Shown here in pieces: positions 1-4,901 of a stretch of 7,282 bases of DNA (its first letter is position 1; each line of letters starts with the position of its first letter). Made by a program: the position numbers and the translations under genes. The DNA comes from an uncultured Lachnospiraceae bacterium (lineage in GTDB: Bacteria; Bacillota_A; Clostridia; TANB77; CAG-508). The stretch is from the NCBI GenBank assembly GCA_947165105.1, contig CAMUZC010000080.1:1-7282 (forward strand), written 5' to 3'. A model generated the notes under the pieces. The model was given only the letters and a program-made list of their open reading frames with translations, was not told the origin of the DNA and searched no databases.

Positions 1-734
1 ATCATCATAGCTTCAATAACTGAATGTGGTGTTCCTTCCAAAATACTTCTGTCCATAAATGCTCCTGGGTCTCCCTCATCAGCATTACATACAACATATT
101 TTTGATTTCCTTCAGCCATTTTAGCAAAGCTCCATTTTTTTCCTGTTGGGAAACCAGCTCCACCACGACCTCTTAATCCTGAGTCAGAAATAATTTTTAT
201 TACTTCATCTGGATTTAATTCAAACAAGCTTTTTTCTAATGCTTTATAACCATCAAAAGCTATGTACTCATCAATATTTTCAGGATCAATCTTTCCACAA
301 TTTCCAAGTGCAATTCTATCTTGTTTTTTGTAAAAATTTAACTCATCTAATTTTTTTACAACACTTTCATCAATATCTTTACATAGTAATCTTTCAACTA
401 TTTTTCCTTCTTTAATATGTACATTAATAATTTCTTCAGCATCTTCTGGTTTCACTAATGCATAGAAAACATCTTCAGGTCTAACAATAACAATAGGACC
501 TTTTGCACATAATCCAAAACATCCTGTTTGAATTACTTTAACATTTGTTATATTATTTTCTTTTATTGCTTTATTTAAATTCTCAATTATAACTGGTGAC
601 TTCGAAGATGTACATCCAGTTCCACCACATACTAAAATGTGTTTTTCAGTTGTATTGGCATTTTCATTAATTCTTAATTCTAATTCAGATTTAACTCTTG
701 CTCTTATTTCATCTATTTCTTCTAATGATTTCAT
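1..734 (-). CDS. nuoF: NuoF-family (HndC/HydB-like) diaphorase subunit of an [FeFe] hydrogenase, 3' end outside the window
   Basis: The 244 whole codons visible cover the N-terminal part of a soluble NAD(P)-binding flavoprotein subunit, which passes electrons between NAD(P)H and a hydrogenase through FMN and iron-sulfur clusters. Residues 31-110 form a thioredoxin-like [2Fe-2S] domain with a C-x4-C / C-x3-C pattern (C36, C41, C72, C76). The Nqo1-type core follows, with the FMN/NADH-binding stretches [13 protein letters not shown] (189-201) and [14 protein letters not shown] (216-229). The extra N-terminal [2Fe-2S] domain is typical of hydrogenase HndC/HydB and absent from complex I NuoF, so a hydrogenase role is more likely than respiration; this is inference because no catalytic subunit is visible. 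The ATG overlaps the nuoE stop as TAATG. Its AGGAGG (742-747) lies 7 nt upstream, inside the last nuoE codons, which suggests translational coupling. Confidence 0.93.
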   Translation of the reverse strand, partial: MKSLEEIDEIRARVKSELELRINENANTTEKHILVCGGTGCTSSKSPVIIENLNKAIKENNITNVKVIQTGCFGLCAKGPIVIVRPEDVFYALVKPEDAEEIINVHIKEGKIVERLLCKDIDESVVKKLDELNFYKKQDRIALGNCGKIDPENIDEYIAFDGYKALEKSLFELNPDEVIKIISDSGLRGRGGAGFPTGKKWSFAKMAEGNQKYVVCNADEGDPGAFMDRSILEGTPHSVIEAMM

Positions 735-1228
735 TATTTTGCCTCCTCATCTCTAATTCTCTTAATAACACTCTCCACCATCTCAGGAGTAGCTTTTCCA
801 TAAACTTCATCATTAACTGTAAAAACTGGAGCTAAACCGCAAGCACCAACACATCTAGTTGCCTCTATTGAAAACAATCCATCCTCTGTTGTTTGCCCAA
901 CATCTATTTTTAATATTTCTTTTACTTTATCTAAAACTTTTTCTGAACCTTTAACAAAACATGCAGTTCCTAAACATACTGCAATATTATATTTTCCTTT
1001 TGGTTCTAACGTAAATCTTGAGTAAAATGTAATTACTCCATAAACCTCAGCCATTGATATATCTAAATATTCAGATATTGCCTTTTGGGCCTCTTGACTG
1101 ATATATCCATATTTTTCTTGTACTTGATTTAAAATTTGTATCAAATTACTCTTATCTTTTTCATACTTTTCCAAAATTTCTTTTAATTCGTTGTTCTCTT
1201 TTGCATTTCCGCATTTACATTCACTCAT
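734..1228 (-). CDS. nuoE: NuoE-family (HndA/HydC-like) [2Fe-2S] subunit of an NAD(P)-linked hydrogenase
   Basis: A 164-residue thioredoxin-fold [2Fe-2S] electron carrier, of normal length for the 24-kDa subunit family. Residues 15-70 are the helical N-terminal domain, with the family signature around [12 protein letters not shown] (61-72). The cluster ligands are C85 and C90 (CLGTAC) and C126 and C130 (CVGAC). It would pass electrons to or from the NuoF-type partner encoded immediately downstream. The start chosen is the ATG at 1228, because AAGGAGGA (1239-1246) lies 10 nt upstream. An in-frame GTG at 1270 gives 14 more residues but has no ribosome site and lies close to the likely transcription start. 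The N-terminus has two extra cysteines (C4, C6), which are not part of the known cluster motif. This gene is the first of an operon running out of the window. Confidence 0.94.
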   Translation of the reverse strand: MSECKCGNAKENNELKEILEKYEKDKSNLIQILNQVQEKYGYISQEAQKAISEYLDISMAEVYGVITFYSRFTLEPKGKYNIAVCLGTACFVKGSEKVLDKVKEILKIDVGQTTEDGLFSIEATRCVGACGLAPVFTVNDEVYGKATPEMVESVIKRIRDEEAK

Positions 1229-1290
1229 AAATTTGTCGTCCTCCTTAATAAATATTTTATTGCCATTCACAATAAGATAGTATCAGTTTG

Positions 1291-1318
1291 ATTATATCAT
1301 AAGTGTAGTTTTTAACAA
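1291..1318 (-). promoter_or_regulatory. Sigma-A type promoter of the nuoE-nuoF operon, with A-tract upstream element
   Basis: Read on the minus strand, -35 TTGTTA (1313-1318) and a perfect -10 TATAAT (1291-1296) are 16 bp apart. Transcription would start near 1284, leaving a leader of about 55 nt. Upstream of the -35 are two A-runs (1322-1327 and 1332-1338) whose centres are about one helical turn apart, resembling an UP element. A near-perfect 14-bp palindrome (1307-1320, 6 of 7 pairs) overlaps the -35 and could be an operator. Confidence 0.75.
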
Positions 1319-1346
1319 CTGTTTTTTCGACTTTTTTTGCAAAATT

Positions 1347-1390
1347 AAAATCGGGGACGGATAAAATTTTAATTTTCCGTTCCCGATTTT
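1347..1390 (-). terminator. Rho-independent terminator of proS
   Basis: A 14-bp stem is formed by 1347-1360 and 1377-1390, with a single G-U wobble and a G/C-rich centre. Further A/T pairing is possible inside the loop. On the minus strand it starts 5 nt after the proS stop and is followed by a T-rich tail (TTTTAATTTT). It separates proS from the nuoE promoter about 30 bp downstream. The stem is nearly symmetrical, but no gene approaches from the other side. Confidence 0.88.
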
Positions 1391-1394
1391 AAAA

Positions 1395-2831
1395 CTAATA
1401 TTGTCTTCCCCAATAAACCATTTTATCAGCAGGTTTTCCACAACATACACACACATCTGATAATTTTTCTTGTACAAAAGGAATACATCTAGACTTAGCA
1501 CCTGTTTCATCTTTTATTTTCTCTTCACATTCGCTACTTCCACACCACATTGCTTTAACATAACCTTGATTTACTTCTAAATTATGTTTAAACTCATCCA
1601 TAGTTTTAGCAATAGTAGTTCTTCTTTCAACATTTTCTTTACACATATTAAACATATTTGTTTGAATTTCATCTAAAATGAATGTAAGCTTTTCATCAAT
1701 TTCATCTAAAGATACTTCAATCTTTTCGTTTGTATCTCTTCTAACAACTACACATTTATTATTTTCAATATCTCTTGGTCCTAATTCTATTCTAACTGGA
1801 ACACCTCTCATCTCCCAATCATTGAATTTAAATCCTGGTGAATACTGATCTCTATCATCTAATTTCATTCTATATTTTGCATTTAATTTTTCATACAATT
1901 TATTTGCTGCTTCTAAAACACCTTCTTTATGTGCTGCAACTGGAACAATAACACCTTGAATTGGTGCAACTTTTGGTGGTAATTTTAAACCTCTATTATC
2001 ACCATGTGCCATAATAATTGCACCTATTAATCTTGTAGAAATTCCCCAAGATGTTTGATATGCAAATTCTTCTTTTCCTTCTCTATTTTGGAATTTAATA
2101 TTAAATGGTTTTGAAAATCTTTGTCCAAAATAGTGTGATGTACCTGCTTGTAATGCTCTACCATCATGCATTAAACTTTCTACTGTATAAGTAAAATCAG
2201 CTCCTGAGAATTTTTCACTTTCAGTTTTTTGACCTTTTAAAACTGGCATTGCTAAATAGTTTTCAATTATATCAGCATAAATATTTAACATTTGAACTGT
2301 TCTTTCTTTAGCTTCTTCGGCTGTTTCATGAATTGTATGACCTTCTTGCCATAAAAATTCTCTTGAACGTAAAAATGGTCTGGTTTCTTTTTCCCATCTC
2401 AATACACTACACCATTGATTGTATACAAATGGTAAATCTCTCCATGAGTTTAGCCATTTTGAATACATTGTAGATATGATAGTTTCAGAAGTTGGTCTTA
2501 TACACAATCTTTCATCTAATTCTTGACCACCAGCTTCAGTTACCCAAGCAACTTCTGGAGCAAAACCTTCAACATGATCTTTTTCTTTTTGTAATAGGCT
2601 CTCTGGAATTAAAACTGGAAAATAAACATTTTTAACTCCTGTTTCTTTGAATTTCTCATCTGCATATTTTTGTATATTTTCCCAAATTGCATAACCATAA
2701 GGTTTTATAGCAATACACCCTTTTGTATCTGTATAATCTGCAAGTTCTGCTTTAATAACAATGTCTGTGTACCATTGAGCAAAATTTTCATCAATGTTTG
2801 TAATTTCTTTAACAAATCCTTCTTTTCCCAT
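1395..2831 (-). CDS. proS: Prolyl-tRNA synthetase, archaeal/eukaryotic-like type
   Basis: This enzyme charges tRNA-Pro with proline using ATP, in the cytoplasm. The 478-residue product matches the short ProRS type (about 480 aa), which lacks the editing insertion of the roughly 570-aa bacterial type. Class II landmarks are visible: PES (76-78) with the following helix of motif 1; RPTSET (112-117); motif 2 around [22 protein letters not shown] (145-166); and motif 3 with [10 protein letters not shown] (277-286). The extra C-terminal domain has four cysteines (C430, C435, C461, C464) in the spacing of the zinc site of this ProRS type, and the chain ends in tyrosine as usual for it. The start is the ATG at 2831, with AAAGGAG (2839-2845) 7 nt upstream. 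A longer in-frame reading to 2882 would run into the T-box terminator hairpin and is not credible. Expression is controlled by the T-box leader just upstream. Confidence 0.97.
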   Translation of the reverse strand: MGKEGFVKEITNIDENFAQWYTDIVIKAELADYTDTKGCIAIKPYGYAIWENIQKYADEKFKETGVKNVYFPVLIPESLLQKEKDHVEGFAPEVAWVTEAGGQELDERLCIRPTSETIISTMYSKWLNSWRDLPFVYNQWCSVLRWEKETRPFLRSREFLWQEGHTIHETAEEAKERTVQMLNIYADIIENYLAMPVLKGQKTESEKFSGADFTYTVESLMHDGRALQAGTSHYFGQRFSKPFNIKFQNREGKEEFAYQTSWGISTRLIGAIIMAHGDNRGLKLPPKVAPIQGVIVPVAAHKEGVLEAANKLYEKLNAKYRMKLDDRDQYSPGFKFNDWEMRGVPVRIELGPRDIENNKCVVVRRDTNEKIEVSLDEIDEKLTFILDEIQTNMFNMCKENVERRTTIAKTMDEFKHNLEVNQGYVKAMWCGSSECEEKIKDETGAKSRCIPFVQEKLSDVCVCCGKPADKMVYWGRQY

Positions 2832-2850
2832 AATCAATCTCCTTTCAAAC

Positions 2851-2896
2851 AAAAAAGGACAGTACCAAAGGCGTGCTCTCACACGGTACCATCCTT
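2851..2896 (-). terminator. T-box-controlled intrinsic terminator of the proS leader
   Basis: Positions 2885-2896 pair with 2855-2866 in a complete 12-bp stem (two G-U wobbles), followed by a run of six T on the minus strand (2851-2856). The 5' arm is the T-box sequence itself. The alternative antiterminator, which pairs AAGG (2893-2896) with CCUU (2868-2871) and CGUG (2882-2885) with CACG (2872-2875), is mutually exclusive with this hairpin. Confidence 0.93.
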
Positions 2897-3062
2897 AAAT
2901 TTAACTTTAACACTTTTAACGACTTGCGCCGGAAATAGTTTTCTCTATTTCATTCATAGGTAGGAATTAAATAATATTATAATTTGGTTCACACTATCCC
3001 AAAATCACTGAATATAAGTGATTACTTAATTATGTCCTAATCAACATTTTCTATATTAACAT
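2851..3062 (-). ncRNA. T-box riboswitch leader for proS (tRNA-Pro responsive)
   Basis: This fills the roughly 310-bp gap upstream of proS. Uncharged tRNA-Pro is expected to stabilise the antiterminator and let proS be transcribed. The T-box core (2881-2896) is a variant of AGGGTGGTACCGCG. Its antiterminator is AAGG, a 7-nt bulge AUGGUAC (2886-2892), CGUG, a loop, CACG and CCUU. The bulge holds the UGGU needed to pair with an ACCA acceptor end. In Stem I, AGTA (3023-3026) and GAA (2988-2990) fit the two sides of the specifier-loop S-turn. They are followed by CCA (2985-2987), a proline codon with the usual purine after it, and are closed by ATAATT/AATTAT pairing. The distal arm looks short. 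A further hairpin GAAATAG/CTATTTC lies between Stem I and the T-box. A CCT further downstream is a weaker specifier candidate. Confidence 0.93.
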
Positions 3063-3068
3063 AATAAG

Positions 3069-3097
3069 ATTATATACTGTATTCCAATTATTGTCAA
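3069..3097 (-). promoter_or_regulatory. Consensus sigma-A promoter of the proS T-box transcript
   Basis: On the minus strand, TTGACA (3092-3097) and TATAAT (3069-3074) are separated by exactly 17 bp, a full match to consensus. Transcription should begin near 3062, at the 5' end of the T-box leader. The strong promoter fits a gene regulated mainly by attenuation. It lies about 45 bp downstream of the stop of the preceding regulator gene. Confidence 0.9.
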
Positions 3098-3141
3098 CTA
3101 TTATTTTGAGTTTTATTTTACTAATTACAATTAATACCTAA

Positions 3142-3432
3142 CTACTTAGCCTTTTTAGCTGTCTTTTTATTAAACGCATTTATGGCCAACTGCTCTTTGA
3201 TATCATCTATTGTATATTCTGGATTAAAAAATATATTACCACATACATCTGCATCTAATTCTAAGATCTTTTGCAATTCTAAAACTTCTTTAATACTAAA
3301 TTCCTTTTGTCCATTTAACTTCCTAGTTAAATGGATGTAACTCATTCCTAATTTCTCAGCAATATCTTGTCTTCTTATTCCAATTATTTTGATTATAATT
3401 TTCAATCTATTACCTAATTCTTCTGGACTCAT
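3142..3432 (-). CDS. Small phage-type helix-turn-helix DNA-binding protein (leftward gene of a divergent pair)
   Basis: A 96-residue protein, probably a cytoplasmic transcription regulator. A Cro/C1-type helix-turn-helix spans about residues 21-41 (RQDIAEKLGMSYIHLTRKLNG). FSIKEVLELQKILEL (45-59) and GNIFF (65-69) follow, a layout seen in small phage-type regulators. The C-terminus is lysine-rich (KKTAKKAK), with no dimerisation or sensor domain visible. The start is the ATG at 3432, with a GGGAG-type site 8 nt upstream. An ATG at 3471 would add 13 residues, but it lies inside the promoter and lacks a ribosome site. A perfect 9-bp inverted repeat (3451-3471) lies between promoter and start, suggesting repressor control, perhaps by its own product. 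I see no clear terminator, so reading-through into the proS leader is possible. The target is unknown. Confidence 0.85.
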   Translation of the reverse strand: MSPEELGNRLKIIIKIIGIRRQDIAEKLGMSYIHLTRKLNGQKEFSIKEVLELQKILELDADVCGNIFFNPEYTIDDIKEQLAINAFNKKTAKKAK

Positions 3433-3450
3433 TCTTCTCTCTCCCTTTTT

Positions 3451-3471
3451 ATGTTTCTTGCTAAGAAACAT
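3451..3471. promoter_or_regulatory. Candidate operator O-left: perfect inverted repeat
   Basis: Arms ATGTTTCTT and AAGAAACAT flank the spacer GCT, giving 9 perfect pairs. It sits across the predicted transcription start of the leftward regulator gene, just before its ribosome site. The inner pattern TGTTTC-N7-GAAACA (3452-3470) recurs with one change at the rightward promoter (3624-3642). As RNA it could also fold into a leader hairpin, but the repeat across the intergenic region favours a protein-binding site. Confidence 0.7.
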
Positions 3472-3498
3472 CTTATATTATATTAACTAAAAAGTCAA
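3470..3498 (-). promoter_or_regulatory. Probable promoter of the leftward regulator gene
   Basis: On the minus strand, -35 TTGACT (3493-3498) is 17 bp from TAAGAT (3470-3475), or 15 bp from TATAAG (3472-3477). The -35 matches five of six consensus bases; the -10 is less certain. Transcription would begin near 3463, downstream of the ATG at 3471. This supports the internal start at 3432 and places the inverted repeat over the start site. Confidence 0.6.
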
Positions 3499-3559
3499 TA
3501 AATTTATAATTTTATTATTTATTTTTTTCTTGTATGCCTCAAAGTTTTTGCTCGATTTT

Positions 3560-3625
3560 TATCATTTCTTTATCATTTTTGTATCATTTTTGTATCATTT
3601 TTTTATCTTTTTTTTATCTTTTTTG
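3560..3625. repeat. Six tandem 11-bp T-tract repeats, helically phased
   Basis: TATC recurs at 3560, 3571, 3582, 3593, 3604 and 3615, exactly 11 bp apart. The units are TATCATTTCTT, TATCATTTTTG twice, TATCATTTTTT, TATCTTTTTTT and TATCTTTTTTG. T-runs at 3545-3549 and 3556-3560 continue the phase to the left. The block ends directly at the -35 of the rightward regulator promoter. Phased A/T tracts near one helical turn are known to bend DNA and to stimulate promoters, as upstream of Clostridium perfringens plc. A curved upstream activating region is the likely role; that is inference. Confidence 0.88.
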
Positions 3626-3644
3626 TTTACATTTTGGAAACAAA
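3622..3644. promoter_or_regulatory. Candidate operator O-right: inverted repeat over the -35 of the rightward regulator
   Basis: TTTGTTTAC and GGAAACAAA form 9-bp arms with one mismatch around ATTTT. The core TGTTTA-N7-GAAACA (3624-3642) has the same half-sites and spacing as O-left. It covers the -35 and part of the spacer, so a bound protein would be expected to block the rightward promoter. The centres of the two operators are 172 bp apart, with the curved repeat block between them. Confidence 0.65.
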
Positions 3645-3654
3645 TTGTTATAAT
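3626..3654 (+). promoter_or_regulatory. Promoter of the rightward 84-aa regulator
   Basis: TTTACA (3626-3631) and a perfect TATAAT (3649-3654) are 17 bp apart. Transcription should begin near 3661, almost at the ribosome site, so the leader is only about 15 nt. This excludes the in-frame TTG at 3634 as a start. The phased repeat block touches the -35 on its upstream side. Confidence 0.85.
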
Positions 3655-3675
3655 TCTCCCAAAGGGGGATTTATT

Positions 3676-3930
3676 ATGCAGAATAATTCAACAGATAAGC
3701 TTACAAAAAATTTCATAGAAAGATTTAACGAACTTTTATCTGATTATAATGGTACATACACACAACTTGCCAATGCTCTTGGATTAAAGTCAAAAAGCAA
3801 CATTACAAAATATGCAAACGGTTCATTAAATATTAGTTTAAAAATGCTATCAAAGATAGCTGATTTCTTTGAAGTTTCACCTGTTTGGTTAATCGGATTT
3901 ACAGATGATAAGAATTATAAATTTAAATAG
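3676..3930 (+). CDS. Small XRE/C1-like helix-turn-helix regulator (rightward gene of the divergent pair)
   Basis: An 84-residue protein that is little more than a phage-repressor-type DNA-binding domain. The helix-turn-helix lies at about 29-48 (TQLANALGLKSKSNITKYANG). It is followed by helix 4-5 (ISLKMLSKIADFFEV, 53-67) and the C1-like ending SPVWLIGF (68-75). In full-length C1-type repressors this is where a C-terminal oligomerisation or peptidase domain would follow; none is present, so it is either a minimal regulator or a truncated relic. The ATG at 3676 has AAAGGGGGA (3661-3669) about 6 nt upstream. It is divergent from the 96-aa regulator, and each promoter carries a copy of the same inverted repeat. 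I see no clear terminator after it. The target is not known; control of the divergent region itself is the simplest reading. Confidence 0.88.
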   Translation: MQNNSTDKLTKNFIERFNELLSDYNGTYTQLANALGLKSKSNITKYANGSLNISLKMLSKIADFFEVSPVWLIGFTDDKNYKFK

Positions 3931-3942
3931 AATACAATTTTC

Positions 3943-3966
3943 TGTATATAATTAATTTGTATATAA
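3943..3966. repeat. Pair of 9-bp direct repeats, TGTATATAA
   Basis: TGTATATAA occurs at 3943-3951 and 3958-3966, separated by TTAATT, giving a 15-bp period just after the 84-aa regulator gene. In such A/T-rich DNA this may be chance. No terminator-like hairpin is visible here. Confidence 0.35.
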
Positions 3967-3974
3967 CTACTACT

Positions 3975-4004
3975 ATGATAATATGGAATTACCCTATTTG
4001 TCAA
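3975..4004 (-). promoter_or_regulatory. Possible leftward promoter antisense to the 84-aa regulator
   Basis: On the minus strand, a perfect TTGACA (3999-4004) is 18 bp from TATCAT (3975-3980), which matches five of six -10 bases. A transcript would start near 3968 and run antisense through the 84-aa regulator. No gene follows it on that strand before the control region. The -35 lies in a palindromic stretch, so the match may reflect an operator instead. Confidence 0.35.
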
Positions 4005-4022
4005 CAAATTTCGTTCGACAAA
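3996..4022. promoter_or_regulatory. Palindromic cluster upstream of the 108-aa regulator (possible operator)
   Basis: ATTTGT (3996-4001) and ACAAAT (4004-4009) form a short perfect palindrome around CA. The same left arm, TTTGTC (3997-4002), also pairs with GACAAA (4017-4022), with AAC/GTT extending the second pairing. Two overlapping inverted repeats about 10-30 bp upstream of a promoter suggest a binding site. No homologous site is seen upstream of the paralogous gene at 4561. Confidence 0.4.
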
Positions 4023-4031
4023 AAGAGACAT

Positions 4032-4059
4032 TTGTACACATATGATTGTATTATTTAAT
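4032..4059 (+). promoter_or_regulatory. Probable promoter of the 108-aa regulator
   Basis: TTGTAC (4032-4037) and TTTAAT (4054-4059) are 16 bp apart. The -35 is weak. The -10 region aligns with that of the paralogue further right: both read AATAG followed within a base by TTTCTG. That shared block supports the assignment. The leader would be about 47 nt. Confidence 0.5.
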
Positions 4060-4112
4060 AGATTTCTGCATAGTATTAATATATTTCCAAAAATTTTAAG
4101 GAGTTGATATAT

Positions 4113-4439
4113 ATGGCATCAGATTTCGCAATAATTGGACAAAGATTAAAAAGAGCTAGATTGAATAAAAAAATGACACAAGATAGCTTAGCAAAACAAT
4201 TGGGAGTTTCAGTAGCGTTCCTAAGTAGAATTGAAAGTGGAACATCTCATGTTAATTTAAAAAGATTAAGTCAAATTTGTGATATTCTTGGAGTAACTGA
4301 AGGAGAAATATTAAACGGAACAGCAAGTTCATCTCAAAGATATTTAGTATCAGATTTTAATGAGTTAATGAAAAAATGCTCTCCTAATAAACAAAAATTG
4401 ATATATAGAATTGCAAAAGCAATAGTTGAAGAAGAATAA
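4113..4439 (+). CDS. XRE-family helix-turn-helix regulator, first of a tandem paralogous pair
   Basis: A 108-residue regulator with an N-terminal XRE/C1 domain and a short helical tail. The helix-turn-helix is about 22-43 (TQDSLAKQLGVSVAFLSRIESG), with supporting helices to about 68 (LKRLSQICDILGVTEGEIL). Residues 78-106 (LVSDFNELMKKCSPNKQKLIYRIAKAIVE) form a predicted amphipathic tail of the kind common in short clostridial XRE proteins, perhaps for dimerisation. The start is the ATG at 4113 with AAGGAG (4098-4103) 9 nt upstream; the in-frame TTG at 4104 directly abuts that site and cannot be used. It is 69 of 108 residues identical (hand count) to the next gene, with SVAFLSRIE in the recognition region unchanged. 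Both may therefore bind the same DNA. The regulated genes are unknown. Confidence 0.9.
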   Translation: MASDFAIIGQRLKRARLNKKMTQDSLAKQLGVSVAFLSRIESGTSHVNLKRLSQICDILGVTEGEILNGTASSSQRYLVSDFNELMKKCSPNKQKLIYRIAKAIVEEE

Positions 4440-4455
4440 TAATTCTTCTTTTTTT
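4429..4455 (+). terminator. Intrinsic terminator overlapping the end of the 108-aa regulator
   Basis: AAGAAGAAT (4429-4437) and ATTCTTCTT (4442-4450) form a perfect 9-bp stem with a 4-nt loop, continuing into a T-run to 4455. The left arm is the Glu-Glu-Glu-stop end of the coding sequence, so stop codon and terminator share bases. The stem is A/T-rich, so leakage into the next gene is possible. Confidence 0.7.
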
Positions 4456-4476
4456 GTTTAGAATCTTAAGTATATA

Positions 4477-4504
4477 TTTACCTATAAATCAAATTATATA
4501 TAAT
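4477..4504 (+). promoter_or_regulatory. Promoter of the 111-aa regulator
   Basis: TTTACC (4477-4482) and a perfect TATAAT (4499-4504) are 16 bp apart. Transcription would begin near 4511, about 50 nt before the GTG start. The sequence from the -10 onward (AATAG, then TTTCTG) matches the corresponding region of the paralogue, so the duplication included regulatory DNA. Confidence 0.72.
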
Positions 4505-4545
4505 AGTTTCTGTAAATCTTATTCAACTCATGCTATAAATTACAA

Positions 4546-4570
4546 AAGGAGTTGATAAATGTGGCCTTAG
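4546..4570 (+). promoter_or_regulatory. Ribosome site with overlapping decoy ATG before the GTG start
   Basis: AAGGAG (4546-4551) is followed 7 nt later by an ATG (4559-4561) that opens a three-codon frame, Met-Trp-Pro-stop, ending at 4570. The real GTG (4561-4563) overlaps that ATG and lies 9 nt from the same ribosome site. The out-of-frame ATG is both the stronger codon and the better spaced one, so it may compete with synthesis of the 111-aa regulator. Confidence 0.6.
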
Positions 4571-4896
4571 ATTATACAATAATTGGAGAAAGATTGAAAA
4601 AAACTAGACTTGATAAAAATATGACGCAAGAGAATTTAGCTGAAAAAATGGACATTTCAGTTGCTTTCTTAAGTAGAATTGAACGTGGTTTATCTCACAT
4701 AAATTTAAAAAGATTGAATCAAATATGCGAAATTTTAGGTGTCTCAGAAGGATATATTTTAAATGGAGCTGCAAATACTTCAAAGCAATATTTAATCTCT
4801 GAATTTAATGATATTTTTATTAAGTGTTCCCCAGAAAAACAAAAATTAATCTACGAAATTGCAAAAACAATAATTGAAAATGATATAGATAATTAA
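4561..4896 (+). CDS. XRE-family helix-turn-helix regulator, second of a tandem paralogous pair (GTG start)
   Basis: A 111-residue paralogue of the preceding gene with the same layout: helix-turn-helix at about 22-43 (TQENLAEKMDISVAFLSRIERG), supporting helices to about 68, and a helical tail at 78-107 (LISEFNDIFIKCSPEKQKLIYEIAKTIIEN). The GTG at 4561 is chosen because it aligns exactly with the ATG of the paralogue (MALDYTIIGERL against MASDFAIIGQRL), at the same 9-nt spacing from AAGGAG. The in-frame TTG at 4552 touches the ribosome site. Divergence is concentrated in helix 2 and the tail, while the recognition segment is kept, so heterodimers or competition for one site are plausible; that is inference. 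It has its own promoter and a strong terminator. The target is unknown. Confidence 0.9.
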   Translation: MALDYTIIGERLKKTRLDKNMTQENLAEKMDISVAFLSRIERGLSHINLKRLNQICEILGVSEGYILNGAANTSKQYLISEFNDIFIKCSPEKQKLIYEIAKTIIENDIDN

Positions 4897-4901
4897 AAAT
4901 T

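Noticed and set aside
1229..1270. Longer nuoE start at GTG 1270 (14 extra residues)
   Set aside because: It has no ribosome site and lies almost at the predicted transcription start, whereas the ATG at 1228 has a strong AAGGAGGA at usable spacing.
1292..1510. 72-codon open frame on the minus strand overlapping the end of proS
   Set aside because: It runs through the proS coding end, the terminator hairpin and the nuoE promoter in another frame, with no ribosome site and no recognisable motif.
2670..2963. 97-codon open frame on the plus strand
   Set aside because: It is antisense to the 5' part of proS and to the T-box leader, and its Cys/Phe/Asn-rich composition is typical of a shadow frame.
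3433..3471. N-terminal extension of the 96-aa regulator from ATG 3471
   Set aside because: That ATG overlaps the likely -10 and lies upstream of the transcription start. The encoded lysine-rich segment comes from the inverted repeat and the ribosome site.
3560..3625. CRISPR array or plasmid-type iteron origin
   Set aside because: The units are contiguous 11-mers without spacers, and no replication initiator gene, DnaA boxes or cas genes are present. A phased promoter element fits better.
3530..3718. 62-codon plus-strand frame rich in Phe
   Set aside because: The Phe/Ile/Leu-rich peptide is just the reading of the 11-bp T-tract repeats and ends in another frame inside the 84-aa regulator gene.
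3996..4022. LexA/SOS box from the GTTCG and CGAAC fragments
   Set aside because: The Firmicute LexA pattern needs CGAAC and GTTCG four bases apart. Here only one half is present and the other side is not GTTCG.
3975..4058. 27-residue open frame between the 84-aa and 108-aa regulator genes
   Set aside because: There is no ribosome site before its ATG, and it runs through the palindromes and the predicted promoter of the next gene.
4104..4112. TTG start giving three extra residues for the 108-aa regulator
   Set aside because: The TTG directly abuts the AAGGAG with zero spacing, so a ribosome could not initiate there. The ATG at 4113 is well placed.
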